From Halomontanus rarus (lineage in GTDB: Archaea; Halobacteriota; Halobacteria; Halobacteriales; Natrialbaceae): a DNA stretch of 64,000 bases. The stretch's first letter is position 1. Each line of letters starts with the position of its first letter. A program made the position numbers and the translations under genes. The DNA lies in NCBI RefSeq assembly GCF_029338335.1, contig NZ_CP119796.1, one strand, 5' to 3'. The notes beneath the pieces were generated by a model. That model was given only the letters and a program-made list of their open reading frames with translations, searched no databases and had not been told where the DNA came from. Positions 40,661 through 50,469 of the stretch are shown here, piece after piece.

Positions 40661-42814
40661 TTATTCCTTTGCAAGCAGCCTTTCTAGTTCTGAGTCAACA
40701 TTCATCCGGTTCCCCTCTAAAATAGAGTCCTTGATTAAGAAGGTAGATAGAGACGTATAGAGGATATCTTTTATAGGAATGGGGGATTCAAGACCATTTT
40801 TCATGTTGTATACGTATTGTCTGAATTGAGGCTCATGACCCTTATTCTGGCTGAGGGAGAGTCGCCCGCCCCTAAAGTTAGATATTTCTCCGTGATTATT
40901 CCCGCCGAAAATTTCAATCTGTTCTTTGGGTATCGATGAATCACCAACTGTAATATATTGGATATTGGCAATACTCTCTTCAGTGAATTTAATTTGTACA
41001 GAGACATCTTCAGTAGTGCTACTGTTACTGAGCTCGTCAGCATAGACTGACTCTGGAGTAGCACCGATCACGTACTGAGCGAAGTCAACGAAGTGGCAGA
41101 CCTCACCGATGATACGGCCACCCCCTACTTCGGGATCAGTTACCCAGTGATCGTCAGGCAACTTGTCCACAGCGACCCTGTAATTCACGACGAGCGGCGA
41201 AGAGCTATCTTTGAACGTCTCACGAATCTCTCTGGTCTGTGGAGCGAATCTGCGGTTGTAACCAACAACTAGCCTACCAGCGGAATTCTGTTCTGCCTTC
41301 ACGATCTCCGGAATATCCTCGCGGTCGATACAGAGTGGCTTCTCTAGGTGTACGTTCTTGTCGTTATTCAACGCTCGAATTGCGAGTGATGCGTGAGTGT
41401 CGTGGCGAGTTGCGATCACTACGAAGTCGATGTTTGGGTCCTCGAGAATATCGTCTGGATCGGATGTTGCGTAGGCTGCTCCGTGTTCCTGAGCCACGTC
41501 TGCTGCCGTCTTTCCGGTTCGGGATGCGACCGCATGGATATCCACGCCGTCCATATCTGCCAGTATCGGAACGAGCTTTGATCGGGCAAACGTTCCGACG
41601 CCGATCAATCCAGTGCTGATCGTCCCAGATTCGACTGACGTCTTCCCTGTAATGTCGTACGTGATTTTCGCTGTCCGATCGGTATCTTCGGAGTATTTCA
41701 GGAGAATACCAGAATAGTATTCGCTGGTCGAATCATCGAGTATCATGTCGTAGGCTGCCGGTGCCTCGTCGAACTCGAACTCGTGAGTCTTGATCGGATC
41801 GAGATAGAGGCTTTCTGACTCGAGAAGCCGTAAGAACTCCCGCATATTCCGGTTCTCGGTCCACCTCACGTACTCGATCGGATAGTCGAACCCTTTCTCT
41901 TCGTAAGAACGATCGTAGCGACCAGGGCCGTACGACCGCGAGATATTGAAATCGAGTTCCTTGTCGTAGTAGGTCGACCGAGGCACGTCCATCCCGACAT
42001 CGCCGATCACAGAGATCGTCCCCTGTTTACGTGCAAGGTTTCCAGCCAACTCGACGGGATCGTTGCTATCGGTGGACGCCGCGATGATCACTGCGTCCAA
42101 CCCGTTACCGTTCGTAAACTCATCGACTTCTGCCTCTGGATCACCTGAACTCAGCGCTATCCCTTGCGTGAGGCCCAGTTCTTTGGCCTTCTCAACCTGT
42201 CGGGACTGGATGTCGAACCCGATCGTTGGGAAGCCATAGGCGTCCAAGATCCCGACACAGAGCTGGCCGACGAGCCCCAATCCGATGACACCGACATTCT
42301 CACCGGGTGTCAATCCAGCTCGCCGGATGCCTTGCATCGCGATCGAACCGACCGTCGTGAACGCAGCATCCTCAAGTGGTGCTCCTTCTGGAACTTTAGC
42401 TACCAAGTTTTCCGGGACGGAGACGAACTCCGCGTGAGATGCATATCCAGCGCCAGCACACGCGACCGTATCCCCAACTTGAACTCCATCGACATCGGAT
42501 CCAACGTCGATGACGCGTCCGGCAGAACTATAGCCCAGTGGTTCAGGCTTCTCCAGACGACCCTTGACCGCTTGGTAGGTCGAGATGACTCCGTCGTTGC
42601 GAGCCTTGTCGATGACCTGTTTAGCGAGATCTGGCCGTTCGCGTGCCTTATTCAGTGCGTTTTTTCGAGCTAACTGAATCATCGCACTCTCGGTACCTGC
42701 ACTCACACAGGAGTACGAGGTTTTGACCAGTACAGTCCCATCGGTCACCTGTGGTACCGGAATCTCTTCCATCCGCAATTCACCGTCGTCGAAGTTTTGT
42801 ATGAGTTGTTTCAT
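40661..42814 (-). CDS. Two-domain oxidoreductase (MDR dehydrogenase + Gfo/Idh/MocA)
   Basis: 717 aa. Residues 1-~350 are a zinc-type alcohol-dehydrogenase/MDR domain (VGDTVACAGAGYASHAEFVS, NVGVIGLGLVGQLCVGILDA with GxGxxG). Residues ~390-717 are a Gfo/Idh/MocA domain (GLIGVGTFARSKLVPILADM, NKNVHLEKPLCIDREDIPEI with the EKP motif, and GGGRIIGEVCHFVDFAQYVI). Such fusions are typical of bacterial capsule and O-antigen clusters next to heparinase II/III-like genes. The substrate is presumably a sugar or sugar nucleotide. It is the last gene of a six-gene operon, 15 bp after the heparinase-like gene. Confidence 0.93.
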   Translation of the reverse strand: MKQLIQNFDDGELRMEEIPVPQVTDGTVLVKTSYSCVSAGTESAMIQLARKNALNKARERPDLAKQVIDKARNDGVISTYQAVKGRLEKPEPLGYSSAGRVIDVGSDVDGVQVGDTVACAGAGYASHAEFVSVPENLVAKVPEGAPLEDAAFTTVGSIAMQGIRRAGLTPGENVGVIGLGLVGQLCVGILDAYGFPTIGFDIQSRQVEKAKELGLTQGIALSSGDPEAEVDEFTNGNGLDAVIIAASTDSNDPVELAGNLARKQGTISVIGDVGMDVPRSTYYDKELDFNISRSYGPGRYDRSYEEKGFDYPIEYVRWTENRNMREFLRLLESESLYLDPIKTHEFEFDEAPAAYDMILDDSTSEYYSGILLKYSEDTDRTAKITYDITGKTSVESGTISTGLIGVGTFARSKLVPILADMDGVDIHAVASRTGKTAADVAQEHGAAYATSDPDDILEDPNIDFVVIATRHDTHASLAIRALNNDKNVHLEKPLCIDREDIPEIVKAEQNSAGRLVVGYNRRFAPQTREIRETFKDSSSPLVVNYRVAVDKLPDDHWVTDPEVGGGRIIGEVCHFVDFAQYVIGATPESVYADELSNSSTTEDVSVQIKFTEESIANIQYITVGDSSIPKEQIEIFGGNNHGEISNFRGGRLSLSQNKGHEPQFRQYVYNMKNGLESPIPIKDILYTSLSTFLIKDSILEGNRMNVDSELERLLAKE

Positions 42815-42829
42815 TAACTCTTATTGAGG

Positions 42830-44719
42830 TTATATATCCGAGCTACGAACCGTGCCGGTATGATTTTGTGACTGTGCTGTCGTAACTGAGATGTGAGTTT
42901 CTATTTCAGTATGTACACTTGATGTTGCCGTTATCACTGAGCGTATCTCTTCTTGACCGTATCGTTCGAAATATGGTTTCTCAGACCGTTCAACGGTAGT
43001 ATCCCCTACGATCTGAATCGTCGCTAATTCACAGTTTTGACTGGTAACTGTATAGGCACCCTTCTTTCCTGTGGGCTTCTCTATCTCGATCGATGGGGCA
43101 AAGTGATATCGGACGGTGAATTTTCCACTGGCATCCGACGCAACCCTATCAGAGATTGTCCATTCGGACTCGGATACCGATACTTTCCGGTGATGTTCAT
43201 AATTCGGTCCGACTATGGACTGTTGAGAACACTGTCCCCGAATTCTCTCTGCAGTCTGTTCGTGAACATCGGTTACTGCTCGTTTTCCCATCAAGTAACT
43301 GCCGCCGACTGGAATGGGCTCTGTGTCCGCATATTGCGCCGTGTTGTGTGCGCTGACGCTTCTCGAGTACTGCCGGCGTGGCGTTGGAGCGTAATCGTAA
43401 ACCCCTGTATCAGTCAGAACGGGAATCCCGCTGATCCAGAGGAGGACACTCAACTGATCGTTGTGAGAGTGAGCGGGGAGGTGAGCTGGTCCAACGTCAC
43501 CGACATCAATGAGTAAAGTGCTATCGTCCCCTCTCAACTTTCGATATCCAGATCCGAGAGGGACATCCAGCGAAACCTCTTCCGAACTCAGCCCACACGA
43601 ATCGCTGTACGTTATACAGCTACTTGCATCGATTTGTTCACCATGGACGGAATCGTTCAGGAGCGGAATTTCGTTGGCTGGCATCGAAATCTCCTCCAGA
43701 AATCCGAGCGCTCGTTTTACAGTCGTTTTGAGTGATACTGTCGAATAATCACTATCGGACAAGAGATTGTAGGCCGTTGCATACCGGCGCAGGACCATTA
43801 GATGGTACATTGGACTCCGCTCGAAATGACCCCCGTCCGCCAGAAACTGTGTTTCGCTGGCGTGTTCGAGGACTTCTAACCCGGTCTCAGCCCATCCGGT
43901 GTCGTGATCCTCGAAGAGCATACCGGCCATGACGAGTGCGATCGCGTTCTCGATCAAGTGATTGCCGCCGATTTCGAACTCAACGTGGTTCTCGAGAAAT
44001 AGTGCGTTTTTGTAGATTTGACCGTACAACCGGTTATCGACCGGCAAGTCTGCCTGTTCACACCATGACGCGTATCGACTCCAGTTGAGAATGCGAAGTG
44101 AGACGGAGTGAGGGATCCACGATCGACGAAGATACTTCGAGTCACCAATCGGGTTGTCTGCAGTCCAGGAGAGGAGCCATTTTTGAAACTGCAAATGGAT
44201 GTCCTCTATCTCTGTGGGATCCTCGAATCCGAGAACAGCCCACTCAAGGAACTCGAACGACTGAAGTTTTAGTCGCCAGAGTAACGGATACTCGTCGAGT
44301 TTCTCGTGTTCCCAATCGATCTCGTCTCCAAAATAGATCGAGCGATTGAGAAGCGTTAGTTTTCCCTTAGACGCCTCGTGAACGAGATCGCGATAGCGCT
44401 CGCGCTCTGAATCACTGAGGCTCTCCCTGAGAAGACTCGAGTTTTGGGCAATTGGCTGTGGAGTAACGACGAGCGTATCGGGGATTTGTTCCTCGTATCG
44501 CTGATCGAAATCGATCGGTAGTCGTGGGATTACAGCGTGGCGTACCTTTCTTTCGGCCACTCCCGCTAATTGCTGTGCCTGCATGTTCCTCGCAGTATGA
44601 TAAAAGAGCGACCAGTTCTGTGGATTCGCGAAAAATGAGAGCCGATTCGAAGAGCCGTCGTCGGTCAATTCAGCGTCCAATTCATGACTAAGTGGCTCAT
44701 CATTAGATGTCTCAGTCAT
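42830..44719 (-). CDS. Heparinase II/III-family protein
   Basis: 629 aa. N-terminal (alpha/alpha)6 barrel: WLLSWTADNPIGDSKYLRRS, then WIPHSVSLRILNWSRYASWC, and HVEFEIGGNHLIENAIALVM with the family (E)xGNHLxEN motif carrying catalytic Asn and His. The C-terminal beta-sheet domain contains GPAHLPAHSHNDQLSVLLWI and DTGVYDYAPTPRRQYSRSVS followed by AHNTAQY, the second conserved signature with a Tyr and metal-site histidines. No signal peptide, so it may act inside the cell or on the growing polymer. Its start overlaps the WbuB-like gene's stop by ATGA. Confidence 0.92.
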   Translation of the reverse strand: MTETSNDEPLSHELDAELTDDGSSNRLSFFANPQNWSLFYHTARNMQAQQLAGVAERKVRHAVIPRLPIDFDQRYEEQIPDTLVVTPQPIAQNSSLLRESLSDSERERYRDLVHEASKGKLTLLNRSIYFGDEIDWEHEKLDEYPLLWRLKLQSFEFLEWAVLGFEDPTEIEDIHLQFQKWLLSWTADNPIGDSKYLRRSWIPHSVSLRILNWSRYASWCEQADLPVDNRLYGQIYKNALFLENHVEFEIGGNHLIENAIALVMAGMLFEDHDTGWAETGLEVLEHASETQFLADGGHFERSPMYHLMVLRRYATAYNLLSDSDYSTVSLKTTVKRALGFLEEISMPANEIPLLNDSVHGEQIDASSCITYSDSCGLSSEEVSLDVPLGSGYRKLRGDDSTLLIDVGDVGPAHLPAHSHNDQLSVLLWISGIPVLTDTGVYDYAPTPRRQYSRSVSAHNTAQYADTEPIPVGGSYLMGKRAVTDVHEQTAERIRGQCSQQSIVGPNYEHHRKVSVSESEWTISDRVASDASGKFTVRYHFAPSIEIEKPTGKKGAYTVTSQNCELATIQIVGDTTVERSEKPYFERYGQEEIRSVITATSSVHTEIETHISVTTAQSQNHTGTVRSSDI

Positions 44720-45936
44720 GCCGCATGTACCTCTTCGAGAACACCACTCAGTCGCTCAGCTACGACACCACGATCATAGTTCTCGATCATGTGTTCTCGA
44801 CCACTCGAGCCCAGATCACTACGAGTTGACTCCTCCTCAAGCAACTGCTCGAATACGTCTGCAATCGCTTCTGGATCGTTAGCTACGAGCAGACCACCAC
44901 CAGAGTCCTCGATTAGCGAATTGATTTCTCCGATCCCAGTTGCGACAACGGGGAGCTCACATGCCATATACTCGTACGCTTTCGTCGGCACCGCATACTC
45001 GAGCGTATCAGTCGATTTCAACGGGGCGAGACCGATCATCGCGTTATCGAGGATCTCGGGAATCTCGTCTCGAGGAACAAGACCAGTGAACTCGACTTGT
45101 CCATTCAAATTCGTCTCACGTGCGAGACGTTCGAGATCTGATTTGATGTCGCCGTCGCCGACGATTTTGAGCGTCACATCATCCCGCTCGAGTTCAGCCA
45201 TCGCACGCACACACGACTCAAGGTCCTGTGCGTGACCGACGTTACCGGTATAGATGATCACTGGATCAGGCTCGGATGCGCTCGGTTCGAACCGATCAGT
45301 ATCGACACCGTTTGGCAAGTGGACGATCTTCTCGCTGTCGAGATCGTACAGGTCGACCAGACGCTCACCGAGGACGGTCGTCGTCACTGTCACTTGATCG
45401 GCCTGCTGTAACACAACCCGTTCGTATCGTCGTGCGAGCCGCTCGCCAACACCATTGTCCTCAATGAACCCGAGTCCAACCGACGCGTCGATCCACAGAT
45501 CGCGGACGTCGACGAGCCACGCCTTCTGACCGGAGAGTCCGAATGGGAGTCCAGCAAATCCGGTGAAGATCGGCGGTGATGACGTGATGATCACGTCGAA
45601 TTCACGGTAGTGAAAAAGCGTCCAGAGCATGACGTGCAGTGGAAAGAGCACGTAGTATGCCATTCGACTGAGAAAGTGTGGATCTTCACCGAGTGGCTGC
45701 CATGCCCAGAGACGGTGGACGGTGACTCCGTCTTTCACCTGTGACTGCTTTCGTTTCCACGTTGGGTCAAATTGCCCGTGAGGAAACGCTGGCGGCGGAG
45801 CCAGTACGGTCACTGCCCAGCCTTCGTCGACGAGATGCCGCGCTGTGTCGTGGACGCGTGACGCGTTTCCGGATTTGTCGGGTGGAAAGTGTTGTGAGAC
45901 GATAACGACGGAATTCGAATCCTGATCTGCTTCCAT
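44716..45936 (-). CDS. GT4-family glycosyltransferase (WbuB-like)
   Basis: 406 aa. It begins VVIVSQHFPPDKSGNASRVH, then DTARHLVDEGWAVTVLAPPP, the opening of the WbuB group. A hydrophobic stretch near residue 95 (MAYYVLFPLHVMLWTLFHYR) may anchor it at the membrane. The donor domain has DPVIIYTGNVGHAQDLESCV, the DEIPEILDNAMIGLAPLKST loop and AVPTKAYEYMACELPVVATG. WbuB homologues transfer an N-acetyl-aminosugar such as L-FucNAc in bacteria. Here the neighbouring WecB/WecC suggests a ManNAcA or related donor. Confidence 0.9.
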   Translation of the reverse strand: MEADQDSNSVVIVSQHFPPDKSGNASRVHDTARHLVDEGWAVTVLAPPPAFPHGQFDPTWKRKQSQVKDGVTVHRLWAWQPLGEDPHFLSRMAYYVLFPLHVMLWTLFHYREFDVIITSSPPIFTGFAGLPFGLSGQKAWLVDVRDLWIDASVGLGFIEDNGVGERLARRYERVVLQQADQVTVTTTVLGERLVDLYDLDSEKIVHLPNGVDTDRFEPSASEPDPVIIYTGNVGHAQDLESCVRAMAELERDDVTLKIVGDGDIKSDLERLARETNLNGQVEFTGLVPRDEIPEILDNAMIGLAPLKSTDTLEYAVPTKAYEYMACELPVVATGIGEINSLIEDSGGGLLVANDPEAIADVFEQLLEEESTRSDLGSSGREHMIENYDRGVVAERLSGVLEEVHAA

Positions 45937-45942
45937 AGATGA

Positions 45943-47232
45943 TTAAATCTGGTGTATGTCGAACCCTGCAGCGCTCCATTCGGAGTCGTCGAGAATAGCG
46001 GGTGTATCGACCACAAAGGTATCATTGGTTTCGCTACGAACTGTCTGTGGATCGAGTTCCGCAAACTCGTCATGTCCTGTCGCGATAACGATCCCGTCGG
46101 CATCACGAACCGCTTCCTCAAGTGACCGCAGATCGAGCGTTGGATCCGTCACGTGGGGATCGTGAATCGTGATGTCGACCGTCGACCCGCCATCCGCAGC
46201 TGCAACATCGGTATCCGCCGTTACATCGTCCTGTAGTTCTCGAGCGAGTTTCAGTCCTGGACTCTTTCGTGTGTCCCCGACGTTGCCTTTGTATGCCACA
46301 CCTAGAACGGCGATTTTCTTCTCGGTAAGTGACCCAAGCTCGTCTTCAAGAATTTCGGTCACGTACTCGGTCATTCCATCGTTGACGTTACGAGCCATCT
46401 CGATTAACTCGAGAAGATCGGAGTTCTGACCCAGGAACCACGGATCGATTGGGATGCAATGTCCTCCAACACCGAGTCCGGGCTGGTGAACGTTTACGCG
46501 AGGGTGCTGGTTCGCCAAATCGATCGCCTCTCGAGAGTCGATCTCGTAATCGGCGGCCAGTTTCGCGATCTCGTTAGCCAGTGCGATGTTCGTATCGCGG
46601 AACGTGTTCTGGATCAGTTTCACGAATTCGGCAGTTGTCGCGTTCGCAGTTGTTCGGATCTCGCCTTCGACAAAGGACTCGTACAGGCGAACTGCGGCCT
46701 GCGTCGACACACCGTTGACGCCGCCGATGATCCGGTTGTTTTGCTGAAGTTCAGTGATGATATTTCCTGGCAACACCGTCTCCGGACAGTGGACCAGCGC
46801 AAAGTCGTCACCAGCCTGTAATCCGGATTCCTCGAGAACCGGCTGTAAGACATCGACGGTCGTTCCCGGTGGAACGGTGGACTCGAGGATCACCGTGTCT
46901 CCGTTCCGAAGATGAGGTTCGATAGCCTTCCCTGCCGACTTCACGTAAGCAAGATCCGCCTCTTTAGCATCGTCATCGAACGGCGTTGGAACACAAATGA
47001 TGTGGTACTTCGACGGAACGACCTCGTTACTCACGGACAGATTACCGGATTCGAGTGCCTGTGTGACGAACGCCCGCAATCCAGGCTCGTCGAAGTGAAC
47101 CTCTCCGTCCTCGAGACTGGTAACGACCTCGGTGCTCGTGTCGTACCCGATGACGTCGTGGTCGTAGTTAGCGAACATTGCAGCAGTCGGCAGGCCGATA
47201 TAACCCAGCCCGTGAACGCATATCGTACTCAT
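45943..47232 (-). CDS. wecC: UDP-N-acetyl-D-mannosamine dehydrogenase (WecC family)
   Basis: 429 aa. NAD-binding start ICVHGLGYIGLPTAAMFANY. The central part carries AEFVKLIQNTFRDTNIALAN EIAKL-like text with the active Lys and Asn. The catalytic Cys is in PGLGVGGHCIPIDPWFLGQN. KIAVLGVAYKGNVGDTRKSP starts the C-terminal domain. The enzyme oxidises C6 of UDP-ManNAc twice to give UDP-ManNAcA. It overlaps the WecB gene by 4 nt, forming the two-step route from UDP-GlcNAc. The UDP-ManNAc assignment rests on the adjacent wecB; a closely related UDP-GlcNAc 6-dehydrogenase cannot be excluded. Confidence 0.92.
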   Translation of the reverse strand: MSTICVHGLGYIGLPTAAMFANYDHDVIGYDTSTEVVTSLEDGEVHFDEPGLRAFVTQALESGNLSVSNEVVPSKYHIICVPTPFDDDAKEADLAYVKSAGKAIEPHLRNGDTVILESTVPPGTTVDVLQPVLEESGLQAGDDFALVHCPETVLPGNIITELQQNNRIIGGVNGVSTQAAVRLYESFVEGEIRTTANATTAEFVKLIQNTFRDTNIALANEIAKLAADYEIDSREAIDLANQHPRVNVHQPGLGVGGHCIPIDPWFLGQNSDLLELIEMARNVNDGMTEYVTEILEDELGSLTEKKIAVLGVAYKGNVGDTRKSPGLKLARELQDDVTADTDVAAADGGSTVDITIHDPHVTDPTLDLRSLEEAVRDADGIVIATGHDEFAELDPQTVRSETNDTFVVDTPAILDDSEWSAAGFDIHQI

Positions 47233-48338
47233 TGTAGTACCTCCGTTGCCGGCGAAAGGGAAAGTGCGTGCAGAATCTGTTTCGAAGCGGTTCCATTACC
47301 GAATGGATTCTTCCACTCGTTCAGACTGTCGACGGTCGCCAGTGCCCCGTCGACGATTTCCTCGGGATCGGTTCCGACGAGGCGGTTCGCTCCGACGTCG
47401 ATCGTCTCCGGACGCTCCGTATTCTCTCGCAGCGTGACACACGGAACACCGAGAATACAGGCTTCCTCCTGAACACCGCCCGAATCGGTCAAAATCACCG
47501 ATGCAGAATTCTCGAGAGTCAGGAAGTCCAAGTAATCCTGTGGTTCGATTAACCGAATCTGATCGGGGACCTTAAGTTCGAACGTTTCGAGTTTGTTCTG
47601 CGCACGTGGATGGATCGGATAGACGAACTCAGTTTCGAACCTCGCCGCGACGCGACTGACGCCTTCGAGTAACTCCTCGAATCGCTGCTTCTCGTCCACG
47701 TTTTCGGCTCGATGGGCAGTCAGTAGCCCGAACTCATTGGGTTGGACACCGAGCTCGCCAAGCACGTCGCTTTTCTGGATTGCGAGTTCTCGATTCTGTT
47801 GGACTGCGTCGACGACGGTGTTCCCGGTCACGTGGATACGGTCGTCAGACACACCTTCGTCGAGCAGATACTGTCGTGATTGCTCGGTCGGTGCGAACAG
47901 ATAGTCACCGACGTGATCGGTCACAGTTCGGTTCGTCTCCTCGGGCATCGACCGATCGAAACTCCGCAGCCCGGCTTCGATGTGTCCGAGTTCAATCTCC
48001 AGTTTGCTCGTCGCAAGCGCCCCCGCGAGCACCGAGTTCGTGTCGCCCTGGACGAGGACTGTCTCTGGCTCTTCCTCGAGGAGAATCTCCTCGATACCGA
48101 CCATCATCTTGGCGGTCTGCTTTGCGTGCGTGTCTGACCCGATCCCGAGGTGGTGGTCTGGTTCAGGTAACTCGAGCTGATCAAAGAAGACCGAATCGAG
48201 TGAGTCGGAGTAGTGTTGACCGGTGTGAATCACCGAGTACGCGATACCGAACTCTTCACACGCCCTGATAACGGGTGCGAGTTTGATTATTTCGGGTCGA
48301 GTTCCGAGGACGATTACGACATCCGGATCAGCGCTCAT
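47229..48338 (-). CDS. wecB: UDP-N-acetylglucosamine 2-epimerase (non-hydrolysing)
   Basis: 369 aa, standard length. Motifs in order: VIVLGTRPEIIKLAPVIRAC, SVIHTGQHYSDSLDSVFFDQ, VLVQGDTNSVLAGALATSKL, ELGHIEAGLRSFDRSMPEET NR-region, LLTAHRAENVDEKQRFEELL and SASVILTDSGGVQEEACILG. All the UDP-GlcNAc 2-epimerase signatures and the catalytic Asp/Glu/His set are present. It converts UDP-GlcNAc to UDP-ManNAc in the cytoplasm. It overlaps both neighbours (ATG/TGA), so it is translationally coupled in the operon. Confidence 0.95.
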   Translation of the reverse strand: MSADPDVVIVLGTRPEIIKLAPVIRACEEFGIAYSVIHTGQHYSDSLDSVFFDQLELPEPDHHLGIGSDTHAKQTAKMMVGIEEILLEEEPETVLVQGDTNSVLAGALATSKLEIELGHIEAGLRSFDRSMPEETNRTVTDHVGDYLFAPTEQSRQYLLDEGVSDDRIHVTGNTVVDAVQQNRELAIQKSDVLGELGVQPNEFGLLTAHRAENVDEKQRFEELLEGVSRVAARFETEFVYPIHPRAQNKLETFELKVPDQIRLIEPQDYLDFLTLENSASVILTDSGGVQEEACILGVPCVTLRENTERPETIDVGANRLVGTDPEEIVDGALATVDSLNEWKNPFGNGTASKQILHALSLSPATEVLQ

Positions 48339-49333
48339 CGTTCCTCCTTCAGTTCGTTAATCATATTCGACATCCGATTGAGTACCAGTCCGCAAAACAC
48401 GCCGAGAACGCCAATGATCGTCAAGAAGACGCTCACGAGTGTCTGTCCTGCAGCGAACGCTCCCTGTGAATTGTACAGCAGAACGGCATCAACGCCGAGC
48501 GCTACACCGACGAAGGTGAACACGATTCCCGGACCACCGAAGAACATCAGTGGATGGCGATCCCGAATGAGCTTTAGGATAAACGTCGCGACGCCCAACC
48601 CGTGTCGAAGCGGGTTGAACGTCTGGCCGTCGATTCCATCGTAACGGACATCGATCGCCACTTCCGCCATCTTGAGGTCCTGTTCGATCGCGTTCCCGAT
48701 CATTTCGCTTTCGACGCCCATCCCGTCGGTCCGAATACTCAGACGGTCGATCGCGTCGGGTGAAAAGGCCCGGAACCCACTCTGGGTATCGGACAACTTC
48801 CGCCCACTCGAACCGAGCGTCAAGACGTCGAGAACCTGTTGGCCAAACCGCCGGTGGAACGGTGTTTCGGTCGGACTATCCTCGAGATACCGACTCCCGA
48901 CGACAACGTCGGCCTCACCCGCCTCGACCGGTGCAACGACGTCCGGAATCTCGGTCGGTAGGTGTTGACCGTCACCGTCAAGGATGACGAATGCGTCATA
49001 CTCGGTCGAACGGGCATACTCGAAAAAGGTCCGTAGGGCCTGTCCTTTCCCTTTGTTGTCTCCATGTTCGAGTACCGTCGCCTCCGTTTGCTGGGCGATC
49101 TCGACTGTATTGTCGGAACTCCCATCGTCGATGACAACGACTTCGGTGGCGAACTGCTGGGCCGCAAGGATCGTGCTCCCGATTCCGACAGACTCGTTGT
49201 AGGCCGGAATGCCGATGAGGCGTTCAATCTGTTCATCGGCGGCGGCAACGGTCTCGGCAGCCGAGGAGAACGACACCTCAGCACTCTCATGCTCACCCCC
49301 TCGAGGTGATGGCGTTACTGACTCCTGAGACAT
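48335..49333 (-). CDS. GT2 polyprenyl-phosphate glycosyltransferase (DPM1/AglJ-like)
   Basis: 332 aa. Catalytic GT-A part: LIGIPAYNESVGIGSTILAA, VVVIDDGSSDNTVEIAQQTE, NKGKGQALRTFFEYARSTEY, and FVILDGDGQHLPTEIPDVVA with the DxD-like DGDGQ motif, followed by DVVVGSRYL. Two C-terminal membrane segments (MFFGGPGIVFTFVGVALGVD; LVSVFLTIIGVLGVFCGLVL) anchor it. Such enzymes load the first sugar onto dolichyl phosphate in haloarchaeal glycosylation. It is the first gene of the six-gene operon, and its product may prime the ManNAcA-containing glycan. Confidence 0.9.
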   Translation of the reverse strand: MSQESVTPSPRGGEHESAEVSFSSAAETVAAADEQIERLIGIPAYNESVGIGSTILAAQQFATEVVVIDDGSSDNTVEIAQQTEATVLEHGDNKGKGQALRTFFEYARSTEYDAFVILDGDGQHLPTEIPDVVAPVEAGEADVVVGSRYLEDSPTETPFHRRFGQQVLDVLTLGSSGRKLSDTQSGFRAFSPDAIDRLSIRTDGMGVESEMIGNAIEQDLKMAEVAIDVRYDGIDGQTFNPLRHGLGVATFILKLIRDRHPLMFFGGPGIVFTFVGVALGVDAVLLYNSQGAFAAGQTLVSVFLTIIGVLGVFCGLVLNRMSNMINELKEER

Positions 49334-50469
49334 TAGCCCACCTCCGGATCGAACCTTGGAGTGATCAAACTCACTGCGGTGACTTCGTGAATCGTATCCG
49401 CCCGCTCAAGGTTACGATACAATTGGTTATTCATAGAGATGTGTCGTTGCTAGTTGTCGGTTCGACGGTAGTGCAGTCTTGTTCAGTGCCAATTGTACAT
49501 TCATCCTGGCAAAGTGTGTGTCACGAGGAGTCCCCCTTCTAACGTGTTCAGTCATTCAGGTATTTGGAGACATTTGGCAAATACTTGTCGGCCGACGATT
49601 CACTCGCATACTCGATAGGTGAATTAGTATTACTATAGGAACCGCCAGCAGTGACGCTGGTCATTAGATTTTTAATATATAATACCGATGGTGAGACGGC
49701 ACAACATGCACTGGCAGCCCGTCCGTTCTCATGAGTCGGCTGTACTGGGCCATCGAGTGCGTTCTAATTGAGTCGGTCTGGGCAACTTCTTGCTTTGACG
49801 TCACGTATCAATGTTGTTGATGAAGATGAAGTCACGCGTCTACTCATTGTTGCCAAAGATCATCACGGCTCATCGATCAAGCCTGCTCGTCGAAGATACT
49901 GCTTACCCCCACCCACCTTGTTAGCGGGCTGGCTAGGCCCGGAAACGGTGAAGTATCGCAGCGCAACTGGCTCCACCTCATACAACTCGTGAAAGAGCCG
50001 CGGTACTGATCGAGTGCGAGTTTCTCGAGTCTGGTGACGCTATCAATTTGATTATGTGCTTCTCAGTCTACTGCCGCTCGCTTGAGCGATGGACGTCACA
50101 ACCCGATACAGATGCGGTCCCGAAGCCGGTTGGCTTGCCTGATTACTCAGCTAATCTCATCTGCTATTGGTAAGGCTTTCAAGAACGTCCCCTCTTGATC
50201 CACTCCGAGCAGGTCGTAGGCCTCACAGGGCCGATCAGCTCCGGAAAGCCGACACTCCTCCCCCGTTAGGGGCCTGAAACCGCTCCAAAGAACAAACCTG
50301 GTACCCTCTCCGCTCGCCAGCGAGGTGATCGTACGCCTTCACTTGGATCACCGGTATACGACTTGACTTTGAATACAAATTTCAGCAGATGAATTTTTAT
50401 CCGTTACTGAGCAAAGGATCGAACGGAAGAACAGATGGAATTATCACGGTCGACAAACAGAACGGAGAT
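49334..50469. other. 1.1-kb stretch without a supported gene
   Basis: Promoter region of two divergent glycan transcription units plus decayed sequence. Small plus frames at 49306 and 49768 give no recognisable protein. A stretch near 49660-49690 (ATTTTTAATATATAATACCG) is AT-rich and promoter-like. I see no complete IS; the 50170-50300 portion resembles non-coding IS-flank DNA but I cannot assign it. Confidence 0.45.
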
